From assembly GCF_014270105.1 (NCBI RefSeq), contig NZ_JACNMF010000001.1:310001-374000 (forward strand): a DNA stretch of 64,000 bases, given 5' to 3'. Below, piece after piece: positions 7,166 through 17,298 of the stretch. The translations under genes were made by a program, and so were the position numbers. This DNA is from Hyunsoonleella aquatilis. Lineage in GTDB: Bacteria > Bacteroidota > Bacteroidia > Flavobacteriales > Flavobacteriaceae. The first letter of the stretch is position 1. Every line of letters begins with the position of its first letter. The notes below the pieces were generated by a model. That model worked only from the letters and a program-made list of their open reading frames with translations, was not told the origin of the DNA and searched no databases.

Positions 7166-8758
7166 ATGAAAACAAAACTACTTATCACTGTACTCTTTTT
7201 GCCATTTTTCGGATTCACCCAAATTAGCCTGCTGTTTGATTCCAATGAAGCGGGTGGATTAAATCCAGCACAGGGAAATCCTGATAATGCCATCGTTTTT
7301 GGGAGTGACCTCTATTTTACGTCCTCAGACACCAATACTTCCTCTAGAATTTACAGAACCGACGGTACGATGTCTGGCACTGAATTAGTGCGTTATGCAC
7401 CAAGTACTACTCAGAATTTTGTGACATTAAAGCCTAGTTGGTCAATTTATACGGATGCCAATGGAGACCTACAACTTGCTTTCACATCACACAGGGAATT
7501 AACAGTTGGGGTATATCAATATAACAAGTTAGTTACAGGATTAGATGACAGCAACTTCGATGAGGTCAATAATGCCAGCTCTGTCACTCTTGGCGAATTA
7601 GAGAATATAAATGACAGACTATATTTTTTAGTGTCTCAATCGTCAGTCAGTAGGTTAAACCTATCAGGAACTGTAGCTAATATTAAAAGCTTTACAAACT
7701 CTGTAACCAAACTTTTCGCTTTTAACAATATGTTATATATGACAGCAGATGATGGAGATGATGCTGGAAATGAGCTATATGTTTACGACCCGGTTACAAA
7801 CGCCACTTATTTAGTGGCAGATATAAACCAAGTGTTAACGGGAGATTTTAGCAACCCAAACCAAACTTTTGGAAGTGATCCGGATGATTTTATAGAAGCC
7901 AATGGCAAATTATATTTTACTGCCGATACTGGTTTTGGTAGAAAACTATGCGTTTTAAATGGGGTAACAGTATCTGTAATCTCAAGCACGGACGAGGCTG
8001 AGGGAATGGAAATCTTGATATCTGGAGGTATAACATATCTGATATTATCGGCAGATGTTAACGGCTCTAAAAGACTAGTGAGAGTCAATACAACAGATGA
8101 TACAGCTACATTATTGTCCACTAATCTTTTAAACCCAAAAGAGATGACAGGCTTTAATGGGTTTATTTATTTTTCTGCCGAAGGAAATGATGGGATAGAA
8201 CTATATCGAACTGCAGGAACAACGGGAAGTACAGGTATTGTATCCAACATAAATGCATCCGGGGATAGCAACCCGACGGGTTTTCTTGAATACGATAATG
8301 CCCTTTACTTTGGAGCCAATAACGGTGTGGTTGGAAATGAACTTTGGAGCGTAGATACATCAAATACGGTAGCACTTGTTGAGGATTTCATCGTTGGTCC
8401 TGGAAGTTTTTCACCGCAACCTTTCGCCGTTTTTAATAACAAACTGTATTTGAATGGGATGAAAGGGGCTTTAGAAAGAGAGCTTTATATATATCAATCC
8501 CAAACGCTCAGCAATATCAATTATGATATTACAAATATTGAGATTTTTCCAAATCCCGTCGAAAATTCATTTTTCTTCAATGGAATTCATAAAGATGAAT
8601 TGATTGATGTATCAATATTCGATATAAACGGAAAGCATCTAAAAACATATCAAAAACTACAAGAGCATTTTTCCATCGAAGCCTTTCCTTCGGGAGTGTA
8701 TGTTGTAAAAATTCAAACTTTCAACAGAAGTTATTCAAGAAAGATAATTAAGAATTAA
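7166..8758 (+). CDS. Secreted ELWxxDGT-repeat protein with T9SS sorting tail
   Basis: This 530-residue protein has a signal peptide (MKTKLLITVLFLPFFGFTQ), a body with degenerate ELWxxDGT-type repeats (IYRTDGTMSGTELV, GNELYVYD, GIELYRTAGTTGSTGIV, GNELWSVD), probably a beta-propeller, and a C-terminal type A sorting domain (IEIFPNPVENSFFF to SRKIIKN, about 455-530). It should cross the outer membrane by the type IX system and stay on the surface or be released. It is the probable output of the adjacent two-component system. The ligand is unknown. Confidence 0.87.
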   Translation: MKTKLLITVLFLPFFGFTQISLLFDSNEAGGLNPAQGNPDNAIVFGSDLYFTSSDTNTSSRIYRTDGTMSGTELVRYAPSTTQNFVTLKPSWSIYTDANGDLQLAFTSHRELTVGVYQYNKLVTGLDDSNFDEVNNASSVTLGELENINDRLYFLVSQSSVSRLNLSGTVANIKSFTNSVTKLFAFNNMLYMTADDGDDAGNELYVYDPVTNATYLVADINQVLTGDFSNPNQTFGSDPDDFIEANGKLYFTADTGFGRKLCVLNGVTVSVISSTDEAEGMEILISGGITYLILSADVNGSKRLVRVNTTDDTATLLSTNLLNPKEMTGFNGFIYFSAEGNDGIELYRTAGTTGSTGIVSNINASGDSNPTGFLEYDNALYFGANNGVVGNELWSVDTSNTVALVEDFIVGPGSFSPQPFAVFNNKLYLNGMKGALERELYIYQSQTLSNINYDITNIEIFPNPVENSFFFNGIHKDELIDVSIFDINGKHLKTYQKLQEHFSIEAFPSGVYVVKIQTFNRSYSRKIIKN

Positions 8759-8793
8759 TATGATAAAATTGAACAAGAGATGGTATCTATAGA

Positions 8794-9510
8794 TTACATC
8801 TTCAAATAAAAATCCTTGGTCAGGTTGATATAGTCCTCCGTGTATTGATGGCGTTCCGTTTCAATTATCAACGTGTTGGTGGATATCGTTGTTTTTTGAA
8901 ATGAGAACTCCATCAAACTTCTTTTGGCCTTGGAAGTAGGATTTCCTTTTATATGTAAAATTCTATTAGGGAAAAGGCCAACCGCCTCCGCTAGCGGGAT
9001 AAAGCTGTCTTCCACATGGAAAGGGATCACAACAGAAAATATGCCGTGACCTGACAATAATTCGGAAACACTTTCCAAAAGATGCTCAAAAGGCATGGCA
9101 TCTTGAAACCTTGCCAAATCCCGTTTTTCGTTTCTTGTTTTATAATCTTCCTGGTAAAATGGAGGGTTAGATACAATTAAATCATATTTGTCGTCAATTT
9201 CTTCGGTAAACTCTTCTAAAGAAGCATGATAACAAAATAGTCTGTCTCCCCAAGGTGATTGCTCAAAGTTTCCAACGCACTGTTCATATGCATCACTATC
9301 TATTTCTAGGGCGTCAATCACTTGTGCAATACTGCGTTGGGCCAACATCAGGGCTAGGATACCTGTTCCGGCGCCAATATCCAGAATGGAAAAGGGTTGT
9401 GTTTTAATGGAAGTCCATGCACCCAGTAATACGGCATCCGTGCCAATTTTCATAGCACATTTATCTTGATCGACTTTAAAATTTTTGAACTGAAACGTAA
9501 CGTTTTTCAT
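8794..9510 (-). CDS. trmN6: tRNA1(Val) (adenine(37)-N6)-methyltransferase
   Basis: This is a class I SAM-dependent methyltransferase of the YfiC type, 238 residues, which methylates A37 of tRNA-Val. Visible are the N-terminal FQFKNFKVDQDKCAMKIGTDAVLLGAW signature, the SAM-binding ILDIGAGTGILALMLAQR (about 43-60) and the catalytic NPPF motif in VSNPPFYQEDY. It is cytoplasmic and stands alone; the flanking gene at 7166 converges on it. Confidence 0.9.
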   Translation of the reverse strand: MKNVTFQFKNFKVDQDKCAMKIGTDAVLLGAWTSIKTQPFSILDIGAGTGILALMLAQRSIAQVIDALEIDSDAYEQCVGNFEQSPWGDRLFCYHASLEEFTEEIDDKYDLIVSNPPFYQEDYKTRNEKRDLARFQDAMPFEHLLESVSELLSGHGIFSVVIPFHVEDSFIPLAEAVGLFPNRILHIKGNPTSKAKRSLMEFSFQKTTISTNTLIIETERHQYTEDYINLTKDFYLKM

Positions 9511-10133
9511 TGAATAGACAAACTTACTTTTAAAAATCTAATAGGTCTTTTTTATAAAAAATTAAAAGCCCGAAGATACTATTTTGAGATTTACACAAAA
9601 AGTGAATTTTTAAAACCGAACATCAGGTCTGGGTGCAGGATAGTAAGGTTCATCTACAAACGTTGTTTCTACTAATTAAATAGGTGTTGATATTTTGATG
9701 CTGTAAGCTGAGAAATACAATATTTTGGCGTTTGCATCAAGTAAAAGGGGAGTTATAATAGTATGGAATTAATGGTTTGATTTTTCTCTTTGTTACGATT
9801 GAAATGTTAAAAAATGAGTAGGCCTTTCCAGGTTACTTATAGATAATATGAATTGTGTTGAACTTTTTTTTTGATGACATTTCAAAACTTTGTCCGATGT
9901 GCAAGTGTAATCCATTAAGTCGATGTCATGAAACCAATGATTTTATTTCTAGCACTTTCAATTTTAGTACTGGCTTTTGGTTGAAGCATAACAATCCTTA
10001 CGAAAACGATATTTATGCTGAAAATTCGTGTTGCGATGAGTTTGAATCTAAAATTTGAAATGATAATTATCCCTATAAACTAAATAGCGAAGAAAGGACA
10101 AGAGTAAATCCAGCCTATTAAACTACCATAAAA
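9511..10133. other. Long intergenic region, possible gene remnants
   Basis: AT-rich gap without a convincing gene. A GTG-started frame at 9855-10058 encodes 67 residues with six Cys (LCPMCKCN and SCCDEF) but has no recognisable family and no clear ribosome site. On the minus strand a short frame ending near 9612 reads FVDEPYYPAPRPDVRF before a stop, which could be the tail of a decayed gene. Neither is strong enough to annotate as functional. Confidence 0.35.
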
Positions 10134-11450
10134 ATGAAAAATTTTAAAATTAAAACCTGTGCCATTATTTGGATTGTATTAATGAGCTTTTTTAACTGTA
10201 GCCAAGGTGATGTTACAAGTGAAGAAAAGGAAGAAAAAACTGAAGAGAACCATTCAGGTTTAGCTCTTGTTGACCAAGTAAGTTTAAGTAGTGCGGACGA
10301 TGAGTTTGGGATTGACATTATAGCCACCGATAACGGCTATATAATATGTGGCGTGGCAAATGAAGAACGCCCTTATCTTATAGCAATAGATAAAAACCTG
10401 AACGTAATTTGGGAAAAAAACTTGGGGACAAGTGGTGTTGGTGGATTTGAGAGGATTATTAAAACGAAAGATGGCAATTACGTTGCAACTGGTTTTACCG
10501 AAGTTACTGGCAATGATTTGGACCTAGACGTATATGCCGTTAAAATAAATGATTCTGGTGAAATCCTTTGGGAGAATACGTTCAACTTCAATTATATTAC
10601 AGACACAACCATGGATATGATTGAGGCTTCCAATGGTGATATTGTTATTGCAGGAAGTAAGCTAACAGAGCCTCTGCCTGCAAGTATTTTTGATGCTAAA
10701 AAGGATATTTTAGTGGTAAGAATTGATGCAGGAGGTGATTTGGTTTGGTCCAATACTTTTGGTGAGGTTGACAGTAATGAAGGGTTGTCTTCAATTATAG
10801 AAGATAGCAACGGTGATTTTTTGATAGGGGGCTCATTGTCCGTTGAAATTCCCAGTAATAATGGCAGTATTGTCACTACTAGTGAAAGCGATGTGCTGTT
10901 GCTCAGGGTAAATTCTGACGGCCAGTTGCTGACCAGAAAAACACTTGGTTCTTCTGAAAGCGACGGTGCTGCAAGACTTCATAAACTTAGTAATGGACAA
11001 ATTGTTGTATTGAGTGCTAGTTCAGGGTCCGATCAAGATGTTATCCAGCAAAATAAAGGCGAACAGGATATATGGTTGTTTTCAATAGATAGTAACTTAA
11101 ATATTACTAATCAAGCTAGCTTTGGTGGTGTTGGGATGGATTATGCCAGTAGACTAATAGAAAAAAGTAATGGCGAATTACTTTTGATAGGAGATACAAA
11201 CTCACATTTAATAACAGCTAGTAATGCCTTTGCCTCCTCGGATGTATGGATTTTAAGGCTGTCGTCTGCATTCACGGTCTTAGATGAAATTACTATTGGG
11301 GGTAGTGATTATGATGGAGCTTCTGGGGCTATATTGGATAGTGACGATAATTTGGTGGTTGTTGGGAGTTCAGTGTCAACTGACGGCGATGTGGTAAACA
11401 ATATGGGTAATTGGGATATTTGGGTGACTTTTATAAAAGATTTTGAATAA
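10134..11450 (+). CDS. Lipoprotein with beta-propeller-like repeats
   Basis: This 438-residue protein has a lipoprotein signal (lipobox SFFNC, Cys near residue 22) and an acidic Glu/Lys-rich linker. About seven repeating units follow, of the kind DGNYVATGFTE, NGDIVIAGSKL, NGDFLIGGSLS, NGELLLIGDT and DDNLVVVGSSV, each followed by an I/V-W-E or W-x-R/L segment. This is the pattern of PQQ or delta-60-like propeller blades. It is probably anchored in the outer membrane. No catalytic residues are seen and no operon partner is evident. Confidence 0.8.
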   Translation: MKNFKIKTCAIIWIVLMSFFNCSQGDVTSEEKEEKTEENHSGLALVDQVSLSSADDEFGIDIIATDNGYIICGVANEERPYLIAIDKNLNVIWEKNLGTSGVGGFERIIKTKDGNYVATGFTEVTGNDLDLDVYAVKINDSGEILWENTFNFNYITDTTMDMIEASNGDIVIAGSKLTEPLPASIFDAKKDILVVRIDAGGDLVWSNTFGEVDSNEGLSSIIEDSNGDFLIGGSLSVEIPSNNGSIVTTSESDVLLLRVNSDGQLLTRKTLGSSESDGAARLHKLSNGQIVVLSASSGSDQDVIQQNKGEQDIWLFSIDSNLNITNQASFGGVGMDYASRLIEKSNGELLLIGDTNSHLITASNAFASSDVWILRLSSAFTVLDEITIGGSDYDGASGAILDSDDNLVVVGSSVSTDGDVVNNMGNWDIWVTFIKDFE

Positions 11451-11496
11451 TTCATTTGAGGTGTTAAATGCACGGTTAAAAATGGGCTGGATGCAT

Positions 11497-11820
11497 TTAA
11501 TAGCTTTTAAAATTAATCTCAACCAAACCAATACCACCTTCCTTGAGTGTCCCAATGGACACCGTTATTTCCGGTAAGCACTTTTACTGAAGCTACTTGT
11601 TCCGGTTCAATCCTCGAAGACCAGTCGCATGAAAAGAAAGTTTGTTCATTTTGTAATATTCAATTGAAAAACTGCCTAAAGAGTCCGAGAAAGCCATCTT
11701 TTTGGTCTTTTTTGCTGAAACTTCAACATCATTCAAAGTATAAGCTTTAAAAGCTAAAATCCTGCCGTTGATGATTTTTGTCTGATCGTGAAGATGGTCT
11801 ATTGTGATAAAAAACAGAAT
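11497..11820 (-). pseudogene. Decayed TonB plug / carboxypeptidase-regulatory-like gene
   Basis: Read on the minus strand from 11820, one frame gives IINGRILAFKAYTLNDVEV then SAKKTKKMAFSDSLGSFSIE, typical of the carboxypeptidase-regulatory-like (CarboxypepD_reg) domain. The frame then breaks; a second frame continues EPEQVASVKVLTGNNGVHW, and after another shift a third ends GGIGLVEINFKSY and a stop. Those pieces match the end of the TonB plug motif (SVKVL-G...GGNGVVEIKTK). Two frameshifts and no start mark it as a pseudogene. It lies in a 675-base gap with nothing else recognisable. Confidence 0.6.
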
Positions 11821-12057
11821 GCACTAAAAACTATAACAATTTATTTGATGGATGAAGGCTGAATTTTGCATAAATATGGCGATGGTAACTGTTTTTCAAT
11901 AAGATTTGAACAGTTGTCATGCAATTGGAGCTTTATGTTTTAATTAAGGAAAAGTGCCTCAACTGAAATGGAAAAGTAGGCATTTCATATCTATGTTTTC
12001 AATATTTTATCCGATTTAATGGACTTTTTCTTGCGAAATTGAAACTAAAATTGTACG

Positions 12058-12088
12058 TTTGTCGAGTAAATTTGCTTTTTATCGATTA
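12058..12088 (+). promoter_or_regulatory. TTTGTCGAGTAAAT / TTTTTATCGATTA motif pair
   Basis: Two short motifs lie 38-68 bases before the adhesin-like gene. Closely similar motifs, in the opposite order, occur at 24468-24500, and a TTTGTCGATTAA copy is at 42811-42822. They may be binding sites of a shared regulator; which one is unknown. Confidence 0.3.
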
Positions 12089-12125
12089 TGTTGATTAGGA
12101 ATTTTCCAACCCCAAATTCTTAATT

Positions 12126-15100
12126 ATGGAAAAAAAGTACATTTTTAGCTCTCCTATCTTAACCGTAATCTGCGTCTTTTTGTTTGGGATTTGCATTGCA
12201 AATGCTCAGACGATACAAGTAGAAGTGCTGGGAGGAGCGGTGGTAACCCAAGGTTCAACAGTTACGATCAATGCAGGAAATGCCATTGATTTTAGAATTA
12301 CAAATACGTCTGCTGGATGTACGAAGTTGAAGGTACAGGATGTTGATATTTCAAATACCACCGATTTTGATATTAGCCCAAATAACCCGAAAAGAACTGT
12401 TCGATCTCAAGGCTGTAAAAACTGGAAAAAATACCTTGATTTTGAAATAGAAAATATAAGTCCTAATTGCACGACTACAAGTACTTTAGTAACTATTGAA
12501 ATCAAAAACCAAGCTGATTTTACCTTTACAGTAGAAGTAAATTCCGCTCCGGAAATATATGTTTTGGGTGGGAGTCCATTTGCCGATATCATGCATGGTG
12601 ACACTACAACTTCTGATACAAATGGTACTTATTTTGGTATTATAGATGAAGGAAATGTAGAGGTAAGGCGGTATGCTATCGCCAATATTGGAAGCTGTGA
12701 TTTGGATATATCCACAATTACAAGCTCAAATTCAGATTTTGCTGTATCATCTCCGTACCCCATTCCATTTAATGGTTTGGATCCATTCTTTTTTATTGTT
12801 TTTGACGTAACATTTACTGCTCCAGTAGCGGGTACCGGAACGCAATCCTCTACCATAAGCATTGGGAATTCAGATAACACCACATTCACATTTGTGGTTG
12901 AGGCCGAGATGTTTAACGAGAATATTCCAGGCCCGGGAGGTATTACGGCCGATTTCAGGCTCTGGTTAAAATCCACTAGAGGTATTGTTGATACCGCATC
13001 AAAAGTTTCAGAATGGCAAGATTTAGGGACGAATGGCAAAGATGCCATTCAGCCAACAGGAACCAATCAGCCAACGTATTTGGACACAGCAACGGACAAT
13101 ATCAACTTTAACCCTGTAATAAAATTTGAAAATGACGGAGGCGCAACGGAGCAATATTTATACAATGCCACCAATGGTTTTTATAGTCAGGACATATTTA
13201 TAGTGATGATTCCGGATGCTACAATGACAAGTGCATCGGCCAGAAACACTATTTTTGCTGGAACATCCTCCGGAAATGCTGGTGATATCACAGGTGTAGG
13301 CTTTGGGGATTACTCTTCAGAATTTACCAATGAAACATTGTCCTACAATCAGGACGTTGCTGGTGGTGGGAGTTATAATGGCGAGGCAGAAATTAGTTCG
13401 TCTTATGCAAATGCGGGGATTATTAATGTTAGAAACAACTCGGCAACTTCACCCACCGGACAGGATATATTATACAATTCCGTGGTCTTGACCACCAATT
13501 CCGTTAATGATATTGCTTTTGCGAACGTGGGCTCACCTGGTCCTCCAATTCTGGGGACTGAATATTGGATAGGACGTAATTTTGATGTCCAAGGAAGTTT
13601 AAATGGAAGAATAGCTGAAATTTTCACTTTTGCTGAACGCGTTACAGATGCAGATCGTCAAAAAATAGAATCCTACTTGGCCATTAAATATGGCCTGACT
13701 TTAGGTGCTGCAACAGAGGCCCAAAAGGACTATATCAATTCCTTTGACACAAAAGTTTGGGACATTACCGCAAATGCCGGTTATAATTATCACGTGGCAG
13801 GAATTGGTAGGGATTCTATTTCTGATTTGAATCAAAAGCAATCCAAAACGTTGAATATGCTCAACGAAGTGACTATAGGCTTAAATGGTATTTCAACCAC
13901 CAATAGTGCCAATATTCATGAGTTTGAAAATGATGGCGACTTTTTGGTTTGGGGCTCAAATGATTTGGCCTACACGGCAAGTGGCTCAAACACTATTACA
14001 ATAAGTTCTGGAATTACTACCTCTTTAACCAGAGTATTGCGCCAGTGGAAAATTATCGAATCTACTGAAGTAACAAGTGACGTTGGCAACGTTTTCGTCA
14101 GCATTCCATCAGGGGCCTTTAGTGGTTTTGCTTTAGGTACAGACGAGGAATATGTGCTAGTCGTCGCAGATACGGGTACTTTCGCCAATGCTGATATTAT
14201 CGATGTGATTCCATTAAAAGATGATGGTTCGGGAAATCTACAAACTTGGTACGATTTTGATGGAACAAAATATTTTACTTTCGGTAAGGCCGGTAAGTAT
14301 TCAAATGACAGGGCCTTAAGTATTGGTGCCGGCGATTATTTAGTCGGTGAATATGATTTAAATCTTAGCGTTGACGATTTTACGATTTCCGCTTGGATTA
14401 AAAACTCTACAACTTCTGGAACAAGAACAATTATGGCCAAAGGCGAAAAACTGCAATTAAGATTGAACGGTAATGAGGAAATTGAGGTCATGATGGACGA
14501 TGCGGTAACGCCACGTTTTACATCAAATGTTCAAATTAATGATGGTAAATGGCATCAAATAACCTTTGTGTATCACAGTGGAACTATATTTCTTTATGTT
14601 GATGGCGTTTTAGACAAATCCGAGCAAAATGTAGTACACCCTTCACCTAACTACAATCACTTTTCGGTCGGCGCAGTATATGTTGACAAAAGCAATATTC
14701 TTAATCCGTTTTTAGGAGAAATAGATGAGATTTATGTTTGGGATGTTGGGCTTACTGAAGATCAAATTCGATATTTGATGAACCAGGAAGTAGAGCGTTT
14801 TGACATTTCAGGAACGGATTATGTGGACGGTAAAATTATTCCCCAAGCAAGCACCAGCAATGAAATTGGTACGATTACTTGGTCGCATTTAAGGGCCTAT
14901 TACGATTTCAATGCGTTTTATGGATCGACAACCGAAGGTTTAACGGATGACAGGTATTTTTTAAGGTTGAAATATTTGGATAAGGACAAATCCATGACTG
15001 ATGCACAAACTATTCCTGTGCCCTATATTTCGGCAAATGATGGGGCTTGGGATACAGCAACTACATGGAGTAATAATGCCGATCAAGTCATTCCAAATAC

Positions 15101-17006
15101 AACAAGTTTGGATGGTTCTACAGTAGTGGATTGGAATATTGTTGAAATTGGGCATAACATTACCTCGGGAGACAGGGATGTTTCGGTTCTGGGACTCACC
15201 CAAACCGCAGGAAAATTAACCATCGCCGATCCTATTGAAGCCCAAGATGAAACCAATTCAGGTCAGGCTTTAACGGTTACCCACTATTTGGAAATTGACG
15301 GCGTAATTGATTTGGTAGGAGAATCACAATTGATACAAACAGATAAAAGTATAATTGATGCCGATAGTGGGGGCTATATTGAGCGGGACCAACAGGGTAC
15401 GGCAAATGGCTTTAACTATAATTATTGGTCATCATCCGTTGGCCCAATTACAGGAAATACTGCTACTAGGGGTACGGGAATTTCGGCATCTAACGCCAAT
15501 AATAACATGGTTGGCTTTTTAAATGACGGGACCATTTCCGGACTTTACCAGGATTTGACTTATAGCTCTTCTGCAACTGCAAGTGATGGTACCCCACCAC
15601 CACCGGGATTTGCCAGAACCATAAGTTCGCATTGGTTGTATAAGTTTTATGGTGAAGCCGACAATTATTTTGCATGGCAGAAAATTGATGAAAACACGGC
15701 TTTACTGCCAGGCGAAGGATTCACTATGAAAGGGACATCAGGCACGGTTGCTATAGCTACTCCCCAAAACTATGTTTTTGAAGGTTTGCCGTACAATGGT
15801 GATATCACGCTTGAATTGGATAATTCATCAGGCGAAGTGGATCGCTTAATTGGTAACCCATATCCTTCCGCCATAGATGCTACCGAATTTATATTGGATA
15901 ATTTAAGTATTGCTGACGGAGGTACTAATACCAACGGAACAATTTTTAATGGCGCATTATATTTTTGGGATCATTTCGGAGAGGAGAACACGCATGTTTT
16001 AAAGGAATATGTAGGGGGTTATGCTACTCGAAATTTAACTGGTGGTGCTGCCGCTATTTCTAATGATGCTAGAATCAATAACACATCTAACGGAGGAGGA
16101 GCTGCAACGGGGACAAAAGTTCCGGGGGAATATATTCCCGTAAATCAGGGGTTTTTCGTATCCACGGCGTTGGACGGATTGGATAACGATAACGGTACCC
16201 CAATACTTACGGTTGATGGTGGTGATATTGTCTTCAAAAATAGCCAGCGGATTTTCGCAAGGGAAGATGGGAGTACATCGCTTTTTACTAAACCTGGCAC
16301 AAAAAAAGGAAGTAAACAAATTGCAGGTACAGGAGTCGAAAAACCGATGATAAAATTGATTTATAGTTCTCCGCAAGGTTACCATAGGCAATTGGTTTTG
16401 GGCGCTGATCCAAATGCATCTTTAGATTTCGATTTAGGTTATGATGCTTTTATGCTGGATGTTGGTATTGAAGATATGTATTGGTTGATTAATGATAGCA
16501 GGTTTGTGATTCAGGGAGTAGATGGATTTGAACAAACACAAAAATATGACTTGGGAGTAAAGGTTAAAGAAGCCGGAATTGCCAAAATGAGCTTAGAGCT
16601 TAAAGAAAATAGCGATGTTGCTGTCCAAATTGAAGATACTGAAACTGGTGAAGTCTTCAATATTGAAAATGAACCCTTTGAGGTGTATTTGGAGGCCGGT
16701 ACATATAATGATCGATTTAAACTGGTATTTGCAGGCCAATCTCAATTGTCAGTTGAAGAAGTGCAATCCGTAAAGGATAAATTGGAAACTTATTTTGATA
16801 GAGAAGCATCGGTACTAAAAGTAAATCTGATTTCAAAAGCCGAGGCTTTAAGCGCTTCGTTCTCAAATATAATGGGCCAACAAATTTTGGAACAAAACGT
16901 TTCCTCGAATAGCTTTAAAATGCCAATAAATGTTAATTCAGGCGTTTACATTTTAAACCTAAAAACCACACAGGGGACACTAAGTAAGAAGCTAATTTTA
17001 GAATAG
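12126..17006 (+). CDS. Giant T9SS-secreted adhesin-like protein with LamG domain
   Basis: This 1626-residue protein has a signal peptide (to about residue 27, NAQTIQ), an N-terminal beta-rich part with a choice-of-anchor-type repeat (about 168-261, IANIGSCDLDIS), a domain common in Flavobacteria with WQDLGTNGKDA (about 295) ending IESYLAIKYGLTLG (about 515), and a LamG/concanavalin-like domain (about 738-880, FTISAWIKN, DGKWHQITFVYH, LYVDGVLD). A long beta-rich region follows. The last 80 residues form a T9SS type A sorting domain (NIMGQQILEQ, SGVYILNLKT, SKKLILE). It is likely a surface adhesin or glycan-binding protein. No catalytic motif is seen. Confidence 0.85.
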   Translation: MEKKYIFSSPILTVICVFLFGICIANAQTIQVEVLGGAVVTQGSTVTINAGNAIDFRITNTSAGCTKLKVQDVDISNTTDFDISPNNPKRTVRSQGCKNWKKYLDFEIENISPNCTTTSTLVTIEIKNQADFTFTVEVNSAPEIYVLGGSPFADIMHGDTTTSDTNGTYFGIIDEGNVEVRRYAIANIGSCDLDISTITSSNSDFAVSSPYPIPFNGLDPFFFIVFDVTFTAPVAGTGTQSSTISIGNSDNTTFTFVVEAEMFNENIPGPGGITADFRLWLKSTRGIVDTASKVSEWQDLGTNGKDAIQPTGTNQPTYLDTATDNINFNPVIKFENDGGATEQYLYNATNGFYSQDIFIVMIPDATMTSASARNTIFAGTSSGNAGDITGVGFGDYSSEFTNETLSYNQDVAGGGSYNGEAEISSSYANAGIINVRNNSATSPTGQDILYNSVVLTTNSVNDIAFANVGSPGPPILGTEYWIGRNFDVQGSLNGRIAEIFTFAERVTDADRQKIESYLAIKYGLTLGAATEAQKDYINSFDTKVWDITANAGYNYHVAGIGRDSISDLNQKQSKTLNMLNEVTIGLNGISTTNSANIHEFENDGDFLVWGSNDLAYTASGSNTITISSGITTSLTRVLRQWKIIESTEVTSDVGNVFVSIPSGAFSGFALGTDEEYVLVVADTGTFANADIIDVIPLKDDGSGNLQTWYDFDGTKYFTFGKAGKYSNDRALSIGAGDYLVGEYDLNLSVDDFTISAWIKNSTTSGTRTIMAKGEKLQLRLNGNEEIEVMMDDAVTPRFTSNVQINDGKWHQITFVYHSGTIFLYVDGVLDKSEQNVVHPSPNYNHFSVGAVYVDKSNILNPFLGEIDEIYVWDVGLTEDQIRYLMNQEVERFDISGTDYVDGKIIPQASTSNEIGTITWSHLRAYYDFNAFYGSTTEGLTDDRYFLRLKYLDKDKSMTDAQTIPVPYISANDGAWDTATTWSNNADQVIPNTTSLDGSTVVDWNIVEIGHNITSGDRDVSVLGLTQTAGKLTIADPIEAQDETNSGQALTVTHYLEIDGVIDLVGESQLIQTDKSIIDADSGGYIERDQQGTANGFNYNYWSSSVGPITGNTATRGTGISASNANNNMVGFLNDGTISGLYQDLTYSSSATASDGTPPPPGFARTISSHWLYKFYGEADNYFAWQKIDENTALLPGEGFTMKGTSGTVAIATPQNYVFEGLPYNGDITLELDNSSGEVDRLIGNPYPSAIDATEFILDNLSIADGGTNTNGTIFNGALYFWDHFGEENTHVLKEYVGGYATRNLTGGAAAISNDARINNTSNGGGAATGTKVPGEYIPVNQGFFVSTALDGLDNDNGTPILTVDGGDIVFKNSQRIFAREDGSTSLFTKPGTKKGSKQIAGTGVEKPMIKLIYSSPQGYHRQLVLGADPNASLDFDLGYDAFMLDVGIEDMYWLINDSRFVIQGVDGFEQTQKYDLGVKVKEAGIAKMSLELKENSDVAVQIEDTETGEVFNIENEPFEVYLEAGTYNDRFKLVFAGQSQLSVEEVQSVKDKLETYFDREASVLKVNLISKAEALSASFSNIMGQQILEQNVSSNSFKMPINVNSGVYILNLKTTQGTLSKKLILE

Positions 17007-17263
17007 AAACAGGATCGTAATTTGGCAAAGCAAAGGTTTCGTATGCGAATAAGCGACTGATTGTTCTTGTGCTCTCCTTTAGTGTAAATTCTACTTGCTG
17101 GATTCGGCTTTTTAAAGTGCCTCTCATCAAAAGCCCCATAAAATTTGAATTCTTAGGTCGAAATCACATCATGTAAAAAAAGAGCTTGATTTTCTTCGGG
17201 CATCCTTTGTGGTGGGTTTAATCTTGAGAGAATCATTTTATAAATACAGAAAAAAGCTGTAAT

Positions 17264-17289
17264 ATTGCATTTTGTATACAAAATGCAAT
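17264..17289 (+). promoter_or_regulatory. 26-bp perfect palindrome, GntR-family operator
   Basis: The half-site ATTGCATTTTGTA is followed directly by its exact reverse complement. The core TTGTATACAA matches the TNGTnnnACNA type of site bound by FCD/FadR-like GntR regulators. It lies ten bases before the GTG at 17299 of the gntR gene, so it is most likely an autoregulatory and operon operator. A TTG start that would lie inside the palindrome (17272) is therefore rejected as the gene start. Confidence 0.75.
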
Positions 17290-17298
17290 TTCGGAAAA

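Noticed and set aside
7807-8121. Minus-strand frames inside the T9SS and adhesin genes
   Set aside because: They are shadows of the long plus-strand genes, with no independent start signal or family match.
9612-9680. Minus-strand frame reading FVDEPYYPAPRPDVRF at its end
   Set aside because: Only about 20 codons before stops upstream; could be a gene remnant but cannot be supported.
9949-10005. 18-codon frame resembling a lipoprotein signal (MKPMILFLALSILVLAFG) ending where a Cys would be expected
   Set aside because: A TGC-to-TGA nonsense change is tempting, but the sequence after the stop is not a recognisable lipoprotein and the evidence is one short hydrophobic stretch.
9855-10058. 67-codon GTG-started Cys-rich frame
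   Set aside because: No family, no clear ribosome site or promoter, and a rare start codon; left as an uncertain item in the gap description.
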